NCBI GenBank assembly: GCA_013398955.1 | Contig: VWPU01017832.1 | Coordinates: 87,018-151,017 of the forward strand | Source: Callaeas wilsoni | Lineage: Eukaryota > Chordata > Aves > Passeriformes > Callaeidae | Length of the DNA stretch: 64,000 bases | Direction of reading: 5' to 3' | In this document: in pieces, positions 10,901 through 25,900 of the stretch | How the letters are laid out: every line of letters begins with the position of its first letter | How positions within the stretch are numbered: position 1 is the stretch's first letter | Notes under the pieces: model-generated | The model's input: the letters and a program-made list of their open reading frames with translations, nothing else | The model's database searches: none | What the model was told of the DNA's origin: nothing | Translations under genes and position numbers: made by a program

Positions 10901-13900
10901 CTGCACAATTGTCGCTAATTCCAAACATTAAGGTAACATTATGCAATTTGTAGATGGACAAAAGTCACTGTTTATCACTGATTATTGTGCCAATTTAGTC
11001 ATCAAATCATTTGCTGTTTTGGAACAGGATTAAGGAAGAAAAGATAGAGGCAACTTTGAATTACATTCAGCAACTGTAGAGAACCGTTTGCTTTAGAGTG
11101 TGAGGAAGGCACAGGCTGAGGATGGAAATGAGTGGAAAGACAAAAGGCTTTCTGTGCATACAGAAAAACTTGGTAAGAGATCTCATCATCTGACTGCAGA
11201 AATCTAAGAAATCTCTCTTTAAAAGTAAAGTCCACCCTCAGCAAGTTTTCAGATGACAACAAGCTGAATGGGGCAGTTGACTCACTGAGGGATGGGATGC
11301 CATCCAGAGGGACCTGGATAAGCTCAAGAAGTGGGCCCATGGGAATCTCCTGAGGTTCCACAAGACCAAGTACTGGGTGCTGCACCTGAGTCAGTGCAAT
11401 CCCTGGCATCAGTCCAGGCTGGGGGATGAATAGATGGAGAGCAGCCCTGCCCAGAAGGACTTGGGGGTGCTGTGGGTGACAGGCTGGACATGAGCCAGCC
11501 ATGGGCACTCACAGCCCAGAAATCCTGTTGCAACAGGACAAGAGATAAGGGTTTTTAACTAAAGGAGGGTAGATTTAGACTAGATATAACAAGGAAATTT
11601 TCTACTATGAGGGTGGTGAAACACTGGCCCAAGCTGCCCAGAGAGGTGGGAGATGCCTCATCCTGGAAACATTCAAGGTAAGGCTGGGGCTCTGAGCATC
11701 TCATCTGGTGGGAGATGTCCCTGTTCATTGCAGAGGCACTGGACTAGATGGCCTTTAAAGGTCCCTTCCAACTCAAACTGTTCTGAATTCTATGCTTTGA
11801 TGTCAGAGACAAGACACTAATCTGTGTTCTCTGGGCACCATCTCATTGGTATGAATAATTTAACTGGACTGCAGAACGTGTTCAGCAACATCTCTGATGA
11901 ATGTTCTTGTCCTGGCCATAGATCATGGTAAATCCAGACCAGACTGAAGTAACATGGAGGATAACATTCAGGAAAATTAGGCAACGAAACTATATCACCT
12001 CAGTCAAATTTGGCCACATTCTGATCAAAAGGGTCTAAAACAAAAATCTAGCTTATGCAGAAAGTTGTGTAGATGAAACTGGTTTTTTCCCATACTTCTT
12101 CTGTTGCTCCTTGTGTTTCTGAGACAGGTATTTCTTTTTCACTTCCAGAAGCTCATTGTTAAGTCTTTCAATTTCATGTTTGTATTCTTTGCTCTGTGCT
12201 TCATACATACTCAGTTCTGAGGACAAAACCTAATAAACAAAACACAAACAGCAGAAACAGGAGATGTTGCTTCACTTACACATAAGTGAGTACTTTTACA
12301 AGAACTTTCTCCTTTTATATTTGATGTTGTAAGACATGATCATTTTCTACCACAACTCTTTTTCCATCATGATGGTTCATTTGATCTCACCTCTGTTCAC
12401 CAAAAAACAACTTACAAAATAAAGGTTATGCCACTACCATAATACAACACGTAAAATACACTCCAAGCTTTATGGGAATGCCATTAATAGATACATTAGC
12501 TCTTAATTTCTGCGATATAAAGCTGGGTAAAAATCCAAAATTAAAGTCTTAATAAATCAGGGAATTATTTGATAATAATGGGGTTTATTCACAGAGATCC
12601 ACTGCTAAGTGGAGTAATTCAATCCACACAGGCAAAGTAGTACCAGGCACTGTAAATATGAATACAAAGCCATTTTCATGTGAATTAGTAAAATTTTTAG
12701 AAAGGAGGAGCACGCATAGTGCACGTTCCTTCTTTCAAAAGGATAATAGCTTGACCTGGCACCCCAAAGTGGCACGCACGCCATCGTGCTACAGCATGCT
12801 GTGCCTGAAATACAAAGTAGCAATTGACTGCATTAAGAACAAATAAGGACCGTATGGAGAACTTCAAATCACGTTCAGTTTAGCTAAACTTTCGCTTCTA
12901 TTTTACATTTTCTACATTGTTTTTTTTCTCCATGGAAAGCTAAGATTTGCATAACAGCCTCTCTGTTTCCTAAGGGCCCATCTGCTTCTGCATTTTTTTC
13001 CTCATGGTTAATATAGACGTGATTATGATGCAGTGAACAGGAGATGATGACTTCAACAGAGAGAGGAGCTGCAGAAGTAGATGAACTCCTGGGGAGACTG
13101 ATCTCTCATGCGGGCAAGAATAAGAGAAGATCAGCTTATTCATAGAATATCATAGAATTCTATCAAAGAATCACTTTTTAATATTATGCTTTTAAAATTT
13201 TCTACAAGATTCTCTTGCAAGCAGGAACTCCTCCCTTCGACTGACAAGGGGTTAGAACAGGTTCCTCCTGTCATCTCCACAAAATCTGCAAATCTAAATA
13301 TACATGTACACATGGCAAGAGAAATAACAGCAACTTAAGACTGTATTCTCAATATATTCCCACTAGTTTGTTAAAAAGAAAACAAAATGGCTTTGATTTG
13401 CTTCTAAAGATATTAACCGTTTAAGATAAAGGGAAGGAGAATAAGCTGAATGAAAAGCTGGCAGTATCCCAGAATGCCCATGCAAAAGATTATATTTACA
13501 GCATTGTGCTGCACACTCATATTGTAATAAGACTTTTTCTCTATCTTAATTAAACAAAGTAGCATAATGTGCAAAAAAAGTTCATTTGCTGCTCTTGTTT
13601 GTCCCTTGAGGAGACGCAGCGATAACCTGCTTTCCTGGTCCGACACACTAGGGCAGGCACGCTGCCCGCTGACGATGCCCCGGGCGCTGCCCCTCCCCGG
13701 GGACAGCGGGCACCCCTTACTTTGATCTGCTTCGTCTTCTCCTGGAGGATGCTCCGGTACTGCTGCAGCTGCTCCGTGGCTTCGGGCCCAGGCTGCCGGG
13801 CCAACACGTGCCTCAGCTCCACATACAGCTTCTCCTTTTCCTAAGGAGGAGACAAGAGGAGGAGCTCTTATTAAACTACTACGGCAGCAGCACAGCCTGT

Positions 13901-16900
13901 GAGGAAATCAGCCTCACTGAAAATTGCAACTCAGTCAGGAAAGTATTTGGAGAAACAAATCCGCCTGTGTGTCAGGCTTTCCTCACTAGCCATAAGGTAT
14001 TTAAAGTTGTTGTGATAGCAATGGGAGAGCTCATTAAGAGAAACATCCAGCTACTTCAAACCACGAATGAAATGCTCATAAATACCATCACCAGTGAGCA
14101 CAATCGACCTCAGCAGTTACTGGAAGAGTATCCAGGGCTGGGAAATTAATCACTAGAAACTTATTGTGCTTATTGCAATCTTTCTTCTTATGAGTCACAT
14201 TGCCTTACATTAAGGATCACAGCTTCACCCAACAGGATGTGAGCTGGCTATAGAAATGTCAGCAAAGGACTGTACAAACGAGTAACTTCTTCCAAAGAAA
14301 ATCCTGCAAAGCCCATGTACACACACACAGAGATTTATATATATATAACCTTTCAGTTTAACTGCAGGGGCTCTGGGAGAGGGAAAGAAATTATAAACAG
14401 CAACAATTATGACTAGCACAATTACCAAGTAATTTCTCTTTGTCATGTGTCTTCTCTTCCTTTATGTTGGAACAGTAATACTTGTGGGAGTTGGATATTG
14501 CCATGCCTGAAAAGAAACCGCACCATGGACCCACTTGAAGCTTTCTGTACTGAAATGCTGCTTTCAGCTCTGTTTTGAGAGTATACTTGTTTTTAGTCTG
14601 AGGAATAAAGCTCTGAAAAAAGCCACCTTCATACTATTGTACATTACAATAGTTTTAGAATCTAACCTGAAAAACTAAGATCATTAAATAATATTATTTA
14701 GTAAGATCACATCCTTTTCTGGTAGAAGGAAAAGTGGAATTAAAAAGGAGACTAGCAGACAAAGGAAGACAAAAATGCTAAGAAGGAGGTAGGATAGGTG
14801 ATTATTTACACTGGATTTGACAAAAATGCTTTTAGCTGTCTTTTTTTATACGCTCTCTCTACAACTCTTACCACAGAGTTCTTCTGTTAATGCCATCACA
14901 TTATCTAGAATCGTTACATCTGGTCGTGCTCAGTGGTAGAGCCAGGACTTTCAGAAGTGGTTTGTTATTTCGAAGATGTAAAATTTTAGGTGTCCAGTCT
15001 TCAAGAGCATAAGGAGTCTGAAGTTTTTAGACCTCAGCATTTTCTGGAAACTATGCACTACAATGGTCACAAGTTGGGGCTCCAAAATGGAATCACTTCA
15101 AATCACGCGTTGCTTTTGCAAGCATTGTCCTTAAACTCTGCAGATTACTGAGGAAGAGTTCCTTATAAATAAAATTGTTCAGAGCTTATCTCTGGAAAAA
15201 TCAAAACCCCCTGAGACTCAGATTGAGGTTTGCATAGTGATAAAAACTAAATTGATAATTCCTTCTGAGTAGAGAGTAATTATGCCACTTCATAGTGGTA
15301 TTTCCACTACCAGCTTTTCTTTCTGAGGAAGTAAGATTTTACTGCAAAGTAAAAACAACTGCAAAAGAAAAATCCACCTTGTCATAATCTGGCCAGTCAA
15401 TATTAACATTTCAACCCCGAATGTATCACATACTTGTATTTTGGACCAGTGTAATGGTAATTTGGATAAATACAGGGCAATTGATAGATTGAAGGTCTTA
15501 AGTGCAATTGTTTTCCAATTTTTTTCTCTCCCTACCCTCTACAATGGTCAACCAAGCTCTTCAAACACTGTGCAATGGTGTGTAAAATAACCTCATTTAG
15601 AGACAAAGCATGTAATTCTATTATAAGGAGAATCTATTTTATGCAGCAGAGACTCGTTAGGTGTCCACTGTATATTGTATCCATAATCCAACAGGGGCAG
15701 AAGCAGATGTCTTATAATGCATATCCTGTCCTTCCTTGCTAAGCACTGTCCATCTTTTTTACATCGAGTCAATTAGTTTGTCACTGGGTTAGAAGCACCA
15801 TATGCCACAGCAAAACGTTACAAGAAAACCCTGGATACTTCTTTCCTCCTCAGCACAAGCTTGTATTCACAGGTTGGCATTTCTATAAATTTGAAATTTT
15901 ACCCCAGGATACCGAAAAAAAAAAAAGAAATCAATTAATTTCAATTAATTTTAAAACAGCAACCATAAGAGTAAATCTATGTGAGTCACAAGGTGCATGT
16001 GCAGGTACTTTCATCTCTACACATAAGAAATCAGAAATGACCAAGAAAAAAATATCAGCACAAATTCATAAAGAAAAGCTTTGTTTTCTGTAATAGATTA
16101 AGTCAATCCATTATGACTGGATTTCTTTGGCTCGTCCCAAACTGCCTCCCCTCACATTTCCCTCCATCCTCACGCCAGGCTGCCATCACAACACACATCT
16201 TACCACAGTTCTGAGGTTTTGAGATCAAGGAACTTAGAGTCACAAACACACTGCAAGGCACAACTCTCCCTCTTGAGGTGAAGGAAGATCCATCAAATCT
16301 CTGTAAATCCATGCTGTTAAGCCTTCACTGGTAAGAGTAATGTCTGTGTGTTCAGATCAGGTCTAGGCCAGTAACAAAGCTTTCTATGGGATCCTTCCAT
16401 GGCGAAATTCCCATGGAATTCAGCAGATGTTTGACTGTAGGACTGAGCCCATAACATCAACAAGCTTCACTGGTTTATGACGCAAACTAAGCCAAGATGA
16501 TGATGGAGAGATGATGGCACATTCATTTTGTGTACGTAGGGCACACTGGGACACTCAGGCTGATGATTACAGTTAAATTTCAGGCATTCCGAAGAGAATT
16601 TCAGCACCTCTGTGAATACCTGCTGTAAAAATTTTGCAAATAAAACTGCACACTATTTTTAGAACAGTCCTTCCTGACTTAGATTTGTTTCCCAGGGGAT
16701 CTCCAAGGAGCTCACAGATCTGTCTGTAGGCCCAGCCATGACAGTAATTTTCTTCATCCCTAAGTCTCTCACCCATTAATCTGGCAGGGCAGAGTGGGGA
16801 AATAAGTGGTGCTTTCCCCTAAATTTAACTAGGTGCTGTCTCAGCCATATTCTGTAATTCCCCTGGTCTGCTTGCTCTACAGCAAATTAAAAAAAATTAT

Positions 16901-19900
16901 TTTCTTCTACAGAAGACTGGCTAGCATTTGGCAAATTTCAGTTGATTGTCCAGGATTAGGTGGTCACGAGTTGGCTCCATCTAAAGCAAGAAGAATCCCT
17001 TTTGCCAGCAAAATCCTACTTCAGAAGAAGCTATTGCTGCACAGACTCATTTGCTTTTCCGTGTGAGAAGGACCATCAGTGCCATCAGACACACTCCCAA
17101 AGTGACTGCAAGCTATTCACAGCCTTGACAGGGAGTGGGAAGCATTCACCAGTCCCAGACTGGGACAGAGCAATGCACCTGGTATTAGCTGTAAAGATGT
17201 GACCCCACTTTGTGTCATCCTGTCTCTCACCGTGACACCAGGAAATGGCACATCTTGTTAGTTAGCCCAGGGTTTTATTCTGAACCAGAGAAGATGGATG
17301 ACCATACATATAATGAAGATGTATTCACAGCAGAAATAGACCCTGAAGTCCCAGCTTCCTCATTTTTATCAGCCTGTCTTTCCAAATAGATAATTCAAAA
17401 AATTTACCTGGCATAGCAGCACCCCAAGAGCCTTCTCCATCAGACCCACAAAAATCCTATTGTGCACCAAAAGCCTTCTATCACATGAATTAGTAAAAAA
17501 AAAAAAAAAAACAAAAAAAAACCCAAAAAAACCACAAAAAGTATTCCAAAAGCCTTTGCATCAGTGTAAATTTAATTTATGTCAGTTCCTGTTTCCAGCA
17601 ATTGAGCTAAAGAAAAAATTCAACAAGATAAAGATGTAGTGCAAAAGTGTGCAATGTAATGTATGGCAGCAGCCCTCAAAACATGCGACCTAAATAACAA
17701 TCCTTATTTTAATTAGTAAGGTGGAGAAAGCAATATAGTAACCATGCAAGCACTCTACAGTTCCTCATGGCTTTGGTGGGGATAACAAGTCAGTCAATGC
17801 GCCACGGGGGGTTTCTTGTTTATTGGCACTAAAACCAAAATGTCAGTGCTGTGCTGAACTCCAGAGGCGTTTTGTTTACAATGCCATGCAGCAGCAGAGC
17901 ATCCTTAGGGGTGGTGATTCCTCTTCATAAGTGTTAAACAGGGCATGGATATCTGGATTAAATACATACACAGACATACACATCTTGTCATAGTCATTTT
18001 AGCTTTATAAACCCTACATTTATTTGTTGATGTGTATACCTAGCAGTAGCTATTGGCTCAGGACATCTATCTTTAAAAGTTTTATGAGGTAAAGAAAAAA
18101 ATTAGCATATGGTGACCTTCACAAATTTTATAATAACAGAAGAAAGTTGCCTCCAGCACTATGAGAAATGTGCAGTATAAACTTTCTCTGTAAACACTTT
18201 CCAAAAGCTCCTGCTCTTTCTCGTCTATTCCACATCCATCAGCAAACACCCTTGCAAGGATGCAGTTCCCTAGAACAGCTCCTGTTTTCATTATCACCTA
18301 AACACTTCTCTAACTGTTCAATATGAGGCTTTTCACTGGGTAAATTAATTATGTTTGAAAGAGGACACTGAGGCCCTTTCACAGTGGCCCTTTCACACTA
18401 ACACTGCATTAGATGTTTTGGATTTTCCTGTGAAAACCACCAGCCTCAAGGAAATGCTGGGATAATCCCATCTTTGGTGAAATCTGCACCACCCAAACTT
18501 GTCTTGTAACTTATTTCTCCAGCTGATAATAATGCTTCCCTAGAGCAAATCTGTTTCCTTTGGCACAGAGCAAACTGCACCGAATTGACTGGTATTTTCA
18601 AAACAGCTTAATGAGAGAGGAAAAAACACCTTGGAGCACCTTGCAAGGTCTTCACCCTTGACTGTTTATTGCAACAGCAAGAGCTGAATGCTGCAGTATC
18701 ACCATCTTCCGGGAACAATGAAGTATGAACATTTCCACCTGGAGTGCAACTGCAACTTATTTTTATTATTATTGCTAAGAACTCTTACTTAATAAAGGTG
18801 TAGGAAAACATTTTTTTTCGAATGAACCAACAAACAACTTACATATACTCCTCTCCTTTCAACTTCTGAACTCTGAGACATAAGGTTAACAATCTACCCA
18901 AAGAAAATGGCATGGATGTGTCTTTCTGAAATAACAGCTGCAGTTCCCTTTTTACTATTGGCATTACACAAGAGTTTATAAAATCATTAATCAGAGTAGC
19001 TCATTTAATAGTAGTGTTTCTACTTTACATTGTAAAAGATTATTAATGAATTATCTCCTGTTCTATATGTGTGAGCAGAAACACACACACATACACACAT
19101 GAAAGTGAGCTGTTCCTTGAAGGTGAGAATTACCTCTGACATGACATGGACTGATGTAAATATTCCAACTATTTTCACAGTGCCTGCAGCTTGACACTTG
19201 GGTTGAAGAGAGCTCTAAACAAACCTTTGTTTTGCATTCTAGTAGCAGTTTCTCTTAAAGTGACCTGGAGGAGAACAGAGGTTGATACAAATCTCATCAA
19301 CAAGGTTTCTAAATAATCTAAGTGAAGAAGTCTACAAAGCAAATGACGGGGAACCTTTTACTGTATAATAATTACTTTATAGAGGGTTCCAAGCAAAAGA
19401 AAAAAAATTTAAAAATTAACTCTCTTCTTCAGATCTACACTATCTGACTTAAAACCTCTGTATTTTAACGTCAGTGCAACAGCATGTATTTCGGCTGTTC
19501 AATAGCCATTTAGATTCTTAAAATTTTAGATGAATCAAAGGAGAATTATCACAGCTCTGTTGATAATGATTAGCTGTTCCTGCAGGTGACAGCATGGGAT
19601 GAGGATTCCCAGTAGACCCAGCTTCTGTTCTCACTTCAGACTTATCTGACAGATGACCTCAAAGGGTCAGAGAGATTGCAGAGCTCCTTTTAGAAATACC
19701 TGTTTTTAAGTTAGGCACCTACATCTCTTTAATCACCTGCTTGACTTAGATCCTTAGATTTCCCTGAAAGATGAGAGCACTTTGCTTCAAGTCCTTTGGT
19801 GTTCTGGAATTGCTACCTCTGAACAGCTGTCTCAAAGTCAAGCCACCACTTAAATCTACAATACCTGTCTAACAAGGCAGTAAAGCCTACATACATCTTT

Positions 19901-22900
19901 TTGACAGGACAGCAGAGTTCCCCCGCATATGTCAAGTACCTCAGGGAAGAAAGAATAGTCTCCTGTTACACTTTGGAACCTATTAAGGAATAACAGTACA
20001 TCTAAGAAACACATACAGCAATTCTGAAATCATGAATGTTTTAATGCATGGCTTCCTTCAGACTCACTGTAATTAGAGCTGAGCCTCTGCTATTCTTCAA
20101 GGAGTTCTGTTTCAGCTCCCCTTTCCTGTTTCTTAAAATTCAAAGAAACAGAAATAGGACTAAAGGAAAGGGAAAGACAGTGAATCCTAATGTCCATGTA
20201 AAGACAACTGCTGTGCACAAGTGTCCCATCCCCTGTTTAAGTTTACAGCTGTATCTACTTATAGCTACTTAGACAGGCCTGGGAAGCCTTGAGCTCTGAG
20301 CCTCCAAGATGTGCAGCAACTGGCTGACTGATGCACCCTGCTTGGCAGAGGCTCTCCCTGCTGGGATGCATGGCTCCTGTGCTCTCAGCAGCACACCTCT
20401 GTGTGTCTCAGGAGGAGTGGAGAAAGGGGGTTCTCTCTACACCTGTTTGTGTTCTCCTGTGTCCCATTTTAAGCCAGCCTTCTGAAATAACCCAACCAGC
20501 CACAGTGACTCTCCCTGCCTTCCTCTAACAGCTGCAAAACAGCCTTAGCTGCAGCATCTTTCTGCACGTGTTCCCTCAACAACAGCACCATTCACAGTAA
20601 GAATGAAAATAAGAGAACTGGAATAGAGCAAATCTAGTCTGTCCCTATGGAATGACTTTTTTTTTTTTTTTAAGGGGGGGATTTTGCTGTTGTTGCAAGT
20701 GTCATACAAGATAATAATCCATCACTGACTGGGATGCTGTAGATTGTCCATATCTCGCTGCTGAGGGAAGAGCAGAGCACCTCTTATCTTAACACAAGAA
20801 CACCTGCCAAAGGAGGAATACTAAAGATGTACCCCTAGCTCTGGGCCACCCTATAGAATATGGGCTTGTGAATGTATTGCTACACTGCTGCTGCACTCCT
20901 CCAGCCTTTCAGCTTCTCTAGCAGATTCTGGATGGCTGACAGTCAGTATTGGATTGCTACGGCACTGCAAAGTCTGTGCGCTGCAATGCATTCAGTCAGC
21001 ACAGCGAGTCATTTATTTTCCCTTAACAAGATAACTGGTTGATTAATATACTTTACCCTGGGGTGCGCAGCAGATTTATTTCCTTCTCAGATACATGCTG
21101 AACACAGGAATGAGAAGTAAACAAGGTTGTTTTCAGTTATTTGTTACTTACTGGAACAATTCCTGAACTTTTTATCCAAGCTTTATTCTAGCAAACTAAC
21201 ATTGAAGCTAAGGGCAATTCTGACTAGGAACTTTAGGATTGGGTCATTTTACAAAATATTTTCAGTCTAATGATACAAGGTATCCATGCTCAGGATTCTG
21301 GGTTCAAACCAAACATAATGCATTTGAATAAAACACTTTGGTGATCACTGTTTCTGTTTTGCTGATGCAGACTACAGATGACAGTGCTGTGTCTTAGGTT
21401 CTTATATGGCATCCTTGTTTCAGTATCTGAATGGTATTAATTTTTTATTGCACACATGCTGAAGAACTGCCTCCAGCCAGGGCACTGATCGTCTTCTCAT
21501 TCCACAAGAGTTCTGGACACAAAGTGTTATTACATGAATTGCCAAAGTCCACTAAAACTCCTTGAAGACACGCAGGAATGAAACTCAGTCTCCCAATCCC
21601 TCAGGACCACCATGCTGGTGGCTGTGCCAATACACCTGCTCCTTGCTTTTCAGAAATAGCAGGCCTGGACTACAGCAGCAGGTTACAAGAGTGGGAGAAA
21701 ACTCACAATAAGCCACGGCATACCTGAAGACAACAATCTCTTCTCTGCTAAACTTCGTGGACTGGGAGTACATCTATTAGAATGCAGGACACAAAACTAT
21801 GCTTGACACTCATCTATGAAGGATTTGTGTAATTAAATCACTCTTGCATGATGAGGAGGAATGACATCTGATGACCCACTAGAGTTCTCTTTCAAGCTCA
21901 AACTCAAGTAAATACATCAATTTTTGTAAAATAGATTCAGCATTCATGTATATTTGTCACCTATAAACTCTAAGGGATTTTTACTCTGCCTGCAACTTCC
22001 TCAGCTTTGTAAATGACATCTGAATATTTCTGACCAAAACATCATTAGATGAGCTAAAAATGGTGCAGATCCCCAGAAGTTATTTTCTCAAATAAATTTG
22101 CACCTTGCTTCTGTCCAAAACCATTTATCATGGGAAATCTGTTTTGTTTAAGAGGGCAGGGTAGCTCCACAACGAGTCAGTAAAAATTATCTCTTCCACT
22201 AAGAAAACTGTTCACCAAAAGTATTTTGTTTGATCACTAGGTAATCTGCTTTGCTTCCCATTTCTCAGTGCCAGAAATATTTGCACTGTTTTTACTGGAA
22301 AATTATTTTCTCACCCTAAAGAGCAGCCATTTATCTTCATCAGGTGACATTAAAGTGATCAGCATACTTCCTACCCATTTTTTCAAAACTCTGTTTAAAC
22401 AAACATAGCAAAAAAAAAAAGGCTATTTTTCTGGGAAGACTTTATTCTCTTCCACTTGAATTGCAACATATGTGGGAGGAGGGAAAGAATCTAAATGTCA
22501 GTGTGTTTTTAAGAGCAGTTTATCATGCTGTAAATTTCTATAGCATAGAACATCTTCTAATTCTAGATGGACTGAGATTAGAAGGTCTAAAATAAACTAA
22601 TGCGCCAAGATGTGTATTGGAAATATGCAGAAATAGAAATCAGCTCCTTTTAGAGGAGAGCTAGGGCAAGAACTGAACATCCCTCAGATATCTACTGAAT
22701 TATTAAAGCTTACAGAAAATTTTCAGGTAGCTACGTAGACCCTCAAGAGACCTTTACAAAGGTGACTCACACCTTTCATGTTTTTGAGATATGATTCCTT
22801 ACTAGATCCTCACAGGATTGCATATGAGCCCTGGTAAATTGCACCAAGATTTAACACAATTATCCTACAATTGGCTCAGTGTGAGTGGTTCTACCCTACT

Positions 22901-25900
22901 CATAGAACCCTAATGGCTACACAATCAATTTTTTGAAAAATTAAATAATTAAATTAATTGGGAAAAAATTATCAGTGTCAGAACAAAAGACGCTACAGAT
23001 ATTCTAACTGCACGGAAAAATCATCATGCCAGGCATAAAATCACTGAAAGACATTAATCCTTCAATTTAAAACCAATATTAAATACAAAACATCTCCACT
23101 TACGAGTCAAAGCTAAAATCCTCACTCAAAGTCTGAGTTTAGCAATGAACCTTCCAATCACAGCAGAAGGAAACTAAAAGAACGGCACAAGAAGGAAAGA
23201 ATCTAAGAGTGGTCCTAAAGGATGACTTGATGCATTAGATACCTCCATATGTCACTTCACACTGCATTGGAGAGTCCAGTTCAAGTAAGTTTCAAGGCAC
23301 TGGACTGAAATAATTTTGATGGCACTAATTCAGTAGACTGCTATGCATCACAATAATGAGCCAGTAATTAGATATTTTTTTATCCATCACAAGTTAGAAC
23401 TGAGTTGCAGCCGGAGTTCCTGGGTATACATTATTTTTTTCATTTGAAAAAAGAACAGAGGTTGTCTTTGGAGTCTAAATCAAGGCAATTCTTACAGTGT
23501 GCCTTTGACACATCAGCCTAATTCTGCACGACACTGGCAAAGTAAACTTCTTCTTTATGATTCATATCCAGCTGAAAGCCAAAAAGTAAATGTTAGGCCT
23601 GAGTCTTTACGGTACTTCTCATTTCTATATTTCAATACAAATTCCTTGAAATTCTGGTCACCAACTTAGAACTGGAGTCATAACCTCAAACCCCATCCTC
23701 CACCAGGTACTGTTTTCTCTCTCTTGCTTCCTTAAGGTACATAGCAACACTTAAGTTTTTTATAAGGGCAGGCGAGCATTTTTCTGCCTTTTTTTCCCCT
23801 CACATCAGGAACCATTTGATCAATGGTTAAAAGTTTTGCCAGCTTAGCTTTCTCAGTCAGAATCATAGAATACCATGTTGGAAGTAAACCTCAAGATTCA
23901 TATGGTCCAACCTTTCTTTCATTCCCATTTGCTTATATTGGTGACCAATATACATCTATAAGAGCAACAATAAATCGGTTGTCCCTTTAATGGGACCACT
24001 CATGCAAGGGCTTTGGGATTAGATCTTAAACTGACACCTTTTAAATCTCTGAATCATAGAATACAAGGTTGAAAGGGGACCCCAAGGATCATCTGGTCCA
24101 GCCTTTCTCACCAAAAGCACGATCTAGACAAGATGGCCTAGTTCTCTGTCCAGATGGATCTCAAAAGTGTCCAGCATCAGGAAATGCACCACTTCCCTGG
24201 GGAGATTATTGCCATGCCTTCCAATTGTTCTCATTGTTAACAACTTTCCTCTCGTGTCCAATCAGAATTCCACAGGAATAACCTGTACCTATTACCCCTG
24301 TCTTTGCCATGTGATTTCTTGTAAAAAGAAAATCTTCATCTTTTCGTTAACCACCCTTTAAATACTGGAATATGGTTATAAGGTCTCCCCTCAGCCTTGT
24401 TTTCTCAAAGCCAAACAAATCCAGTTGTCTCAGACTTTCCTCCTATGGCAAGCTTCCCAATCCTTTGATCATTTTTGTGGCCCTTTTGTGGACCCACTCC
24501 AGCATGTCCACATCTTTTTTATACAGCAGGGACCAAAACTGAACACAGTATTCCATGTGTGGCTTGATAAGTGCTGAGTAGAGTGGAATAACCTCTGCTA
24601 GCGATGCCCTGTTGATGTAACCCAGCACCCTGTTGCCTTTCCTTGCTGCAGCAGCAAAGTGTTCACTCATACTGAGCTCGTTGTCCACCAGGATGCCCAG
24701 GCCCCTTTCCAGAGAGCTGCTCCCCAACCAGGTAGATCCCAGCCTGTCCTGCATTCCTGGATTGAATTTCCCAGCTAAAGACTACACTTGTCCTTGTTGA
24801 ACTTCACTCTTTTAAAGTATTGCTGCTATTTCACTTCTATCTAACCATGGGCCAATATTTTCCTTGTGTTTCTGCTTGTTGTTTACATACCTGAAGAGCT
24901 CTTTCTTGTGGTTTTTGACAACTCTGGCCAATTTCAGTTCAGTTAGTGGTGCAATTGCTTTGTGCTGATATGTCTATGCCAGCTACTGCCTATGCAATTA
25001 GATGAACTTTTACTGGCAAGAAAGTCTTCTGCCATTCAAGAGCTGGTATAAGCTAAATCAGAAAAGTGACTTTTGCTGGTAGAAATGGGGCTTTTAAGCG
25101 TAGAAAAGGCCTAGAGCTCAGTATACTCACCCCTTTAATTGAGGGCTGAGAGAACTGCTAGCTTGAGCTGCAAGATAGGGCATTAATCCAGTGCTTCCAG
25201 AGGAAGTCAAATCCTCCAGGAAACAGAGATAGAAAAGCACCAAGTCCTACTACACTATAAAAAGCTAAAAAGAAAATTTCCCTTTTCATTTTAGGATGGA
25301 AAAATCCCTTCAAAAGGCTGACTTCATATATAAATGATAAAGGAGCAGTAAAGAAAGGATTGCATTTTGGCAGTGGATTTTGCAGTTCACCTGTAAGTTT
25401 CAGTGCATACAAAGCACTCTCCCAAACTACCTCTGCTGAAATCTCTCTAAAGACAAGATGACAGAGGAACAATAATGGGCAGGTCAAAAGAGACTTTTAG
25501 GGATTCTACAGTCATTAGTTTCCTGAAGTGAACTGCAGTTATTTTTCAGGAAAATACACAATTCTGCCAAAAAATCCCCAGCTCAGACTCTCCACCCTAC
25601 ATGTAATATGCAAGTAGGTTATACTCTCAAATCCAAGTAGAATCTACACTGGGCACCAAAAATAAATAAATGCCAAATTTGAGAGGGTAAAATAAATCTC
25701 AGTCACTTTGAAGACGTAAAGATAACATCTAAGATAAAACTCATCTGGGCCTTAAGAATACCAAAATAAAGGTAGGGGATAGGAGAGTATCCTCTTATTT
25801 TTCCTAGCAGGTTGTCTGATGAGAAAATCTCTTACTCAGCATTTGAGCACACATTTCTCTTATGTGGAAGCTACTTGAGCACTGTGAGAGGAGCGAATAA

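Larger units (their letters stand above)
7995..12095 (-). other. CFAP58: CFAP58 intron 17 (4.1 kb)
   Basis: Contains the plus-strand CR1 at 11232-11794 and the inverted repeat at 10612-10635. A GC-richer block at about 9930-10540 is open in several overlapping frames but resembles nothing known to me. Confidence 0.85.

Noticed and set aside
13808..14149. 113-codon plus-strand frame
   Set aside because: Begins in the antisense of exon 16 and runs into intron; no family recognised.
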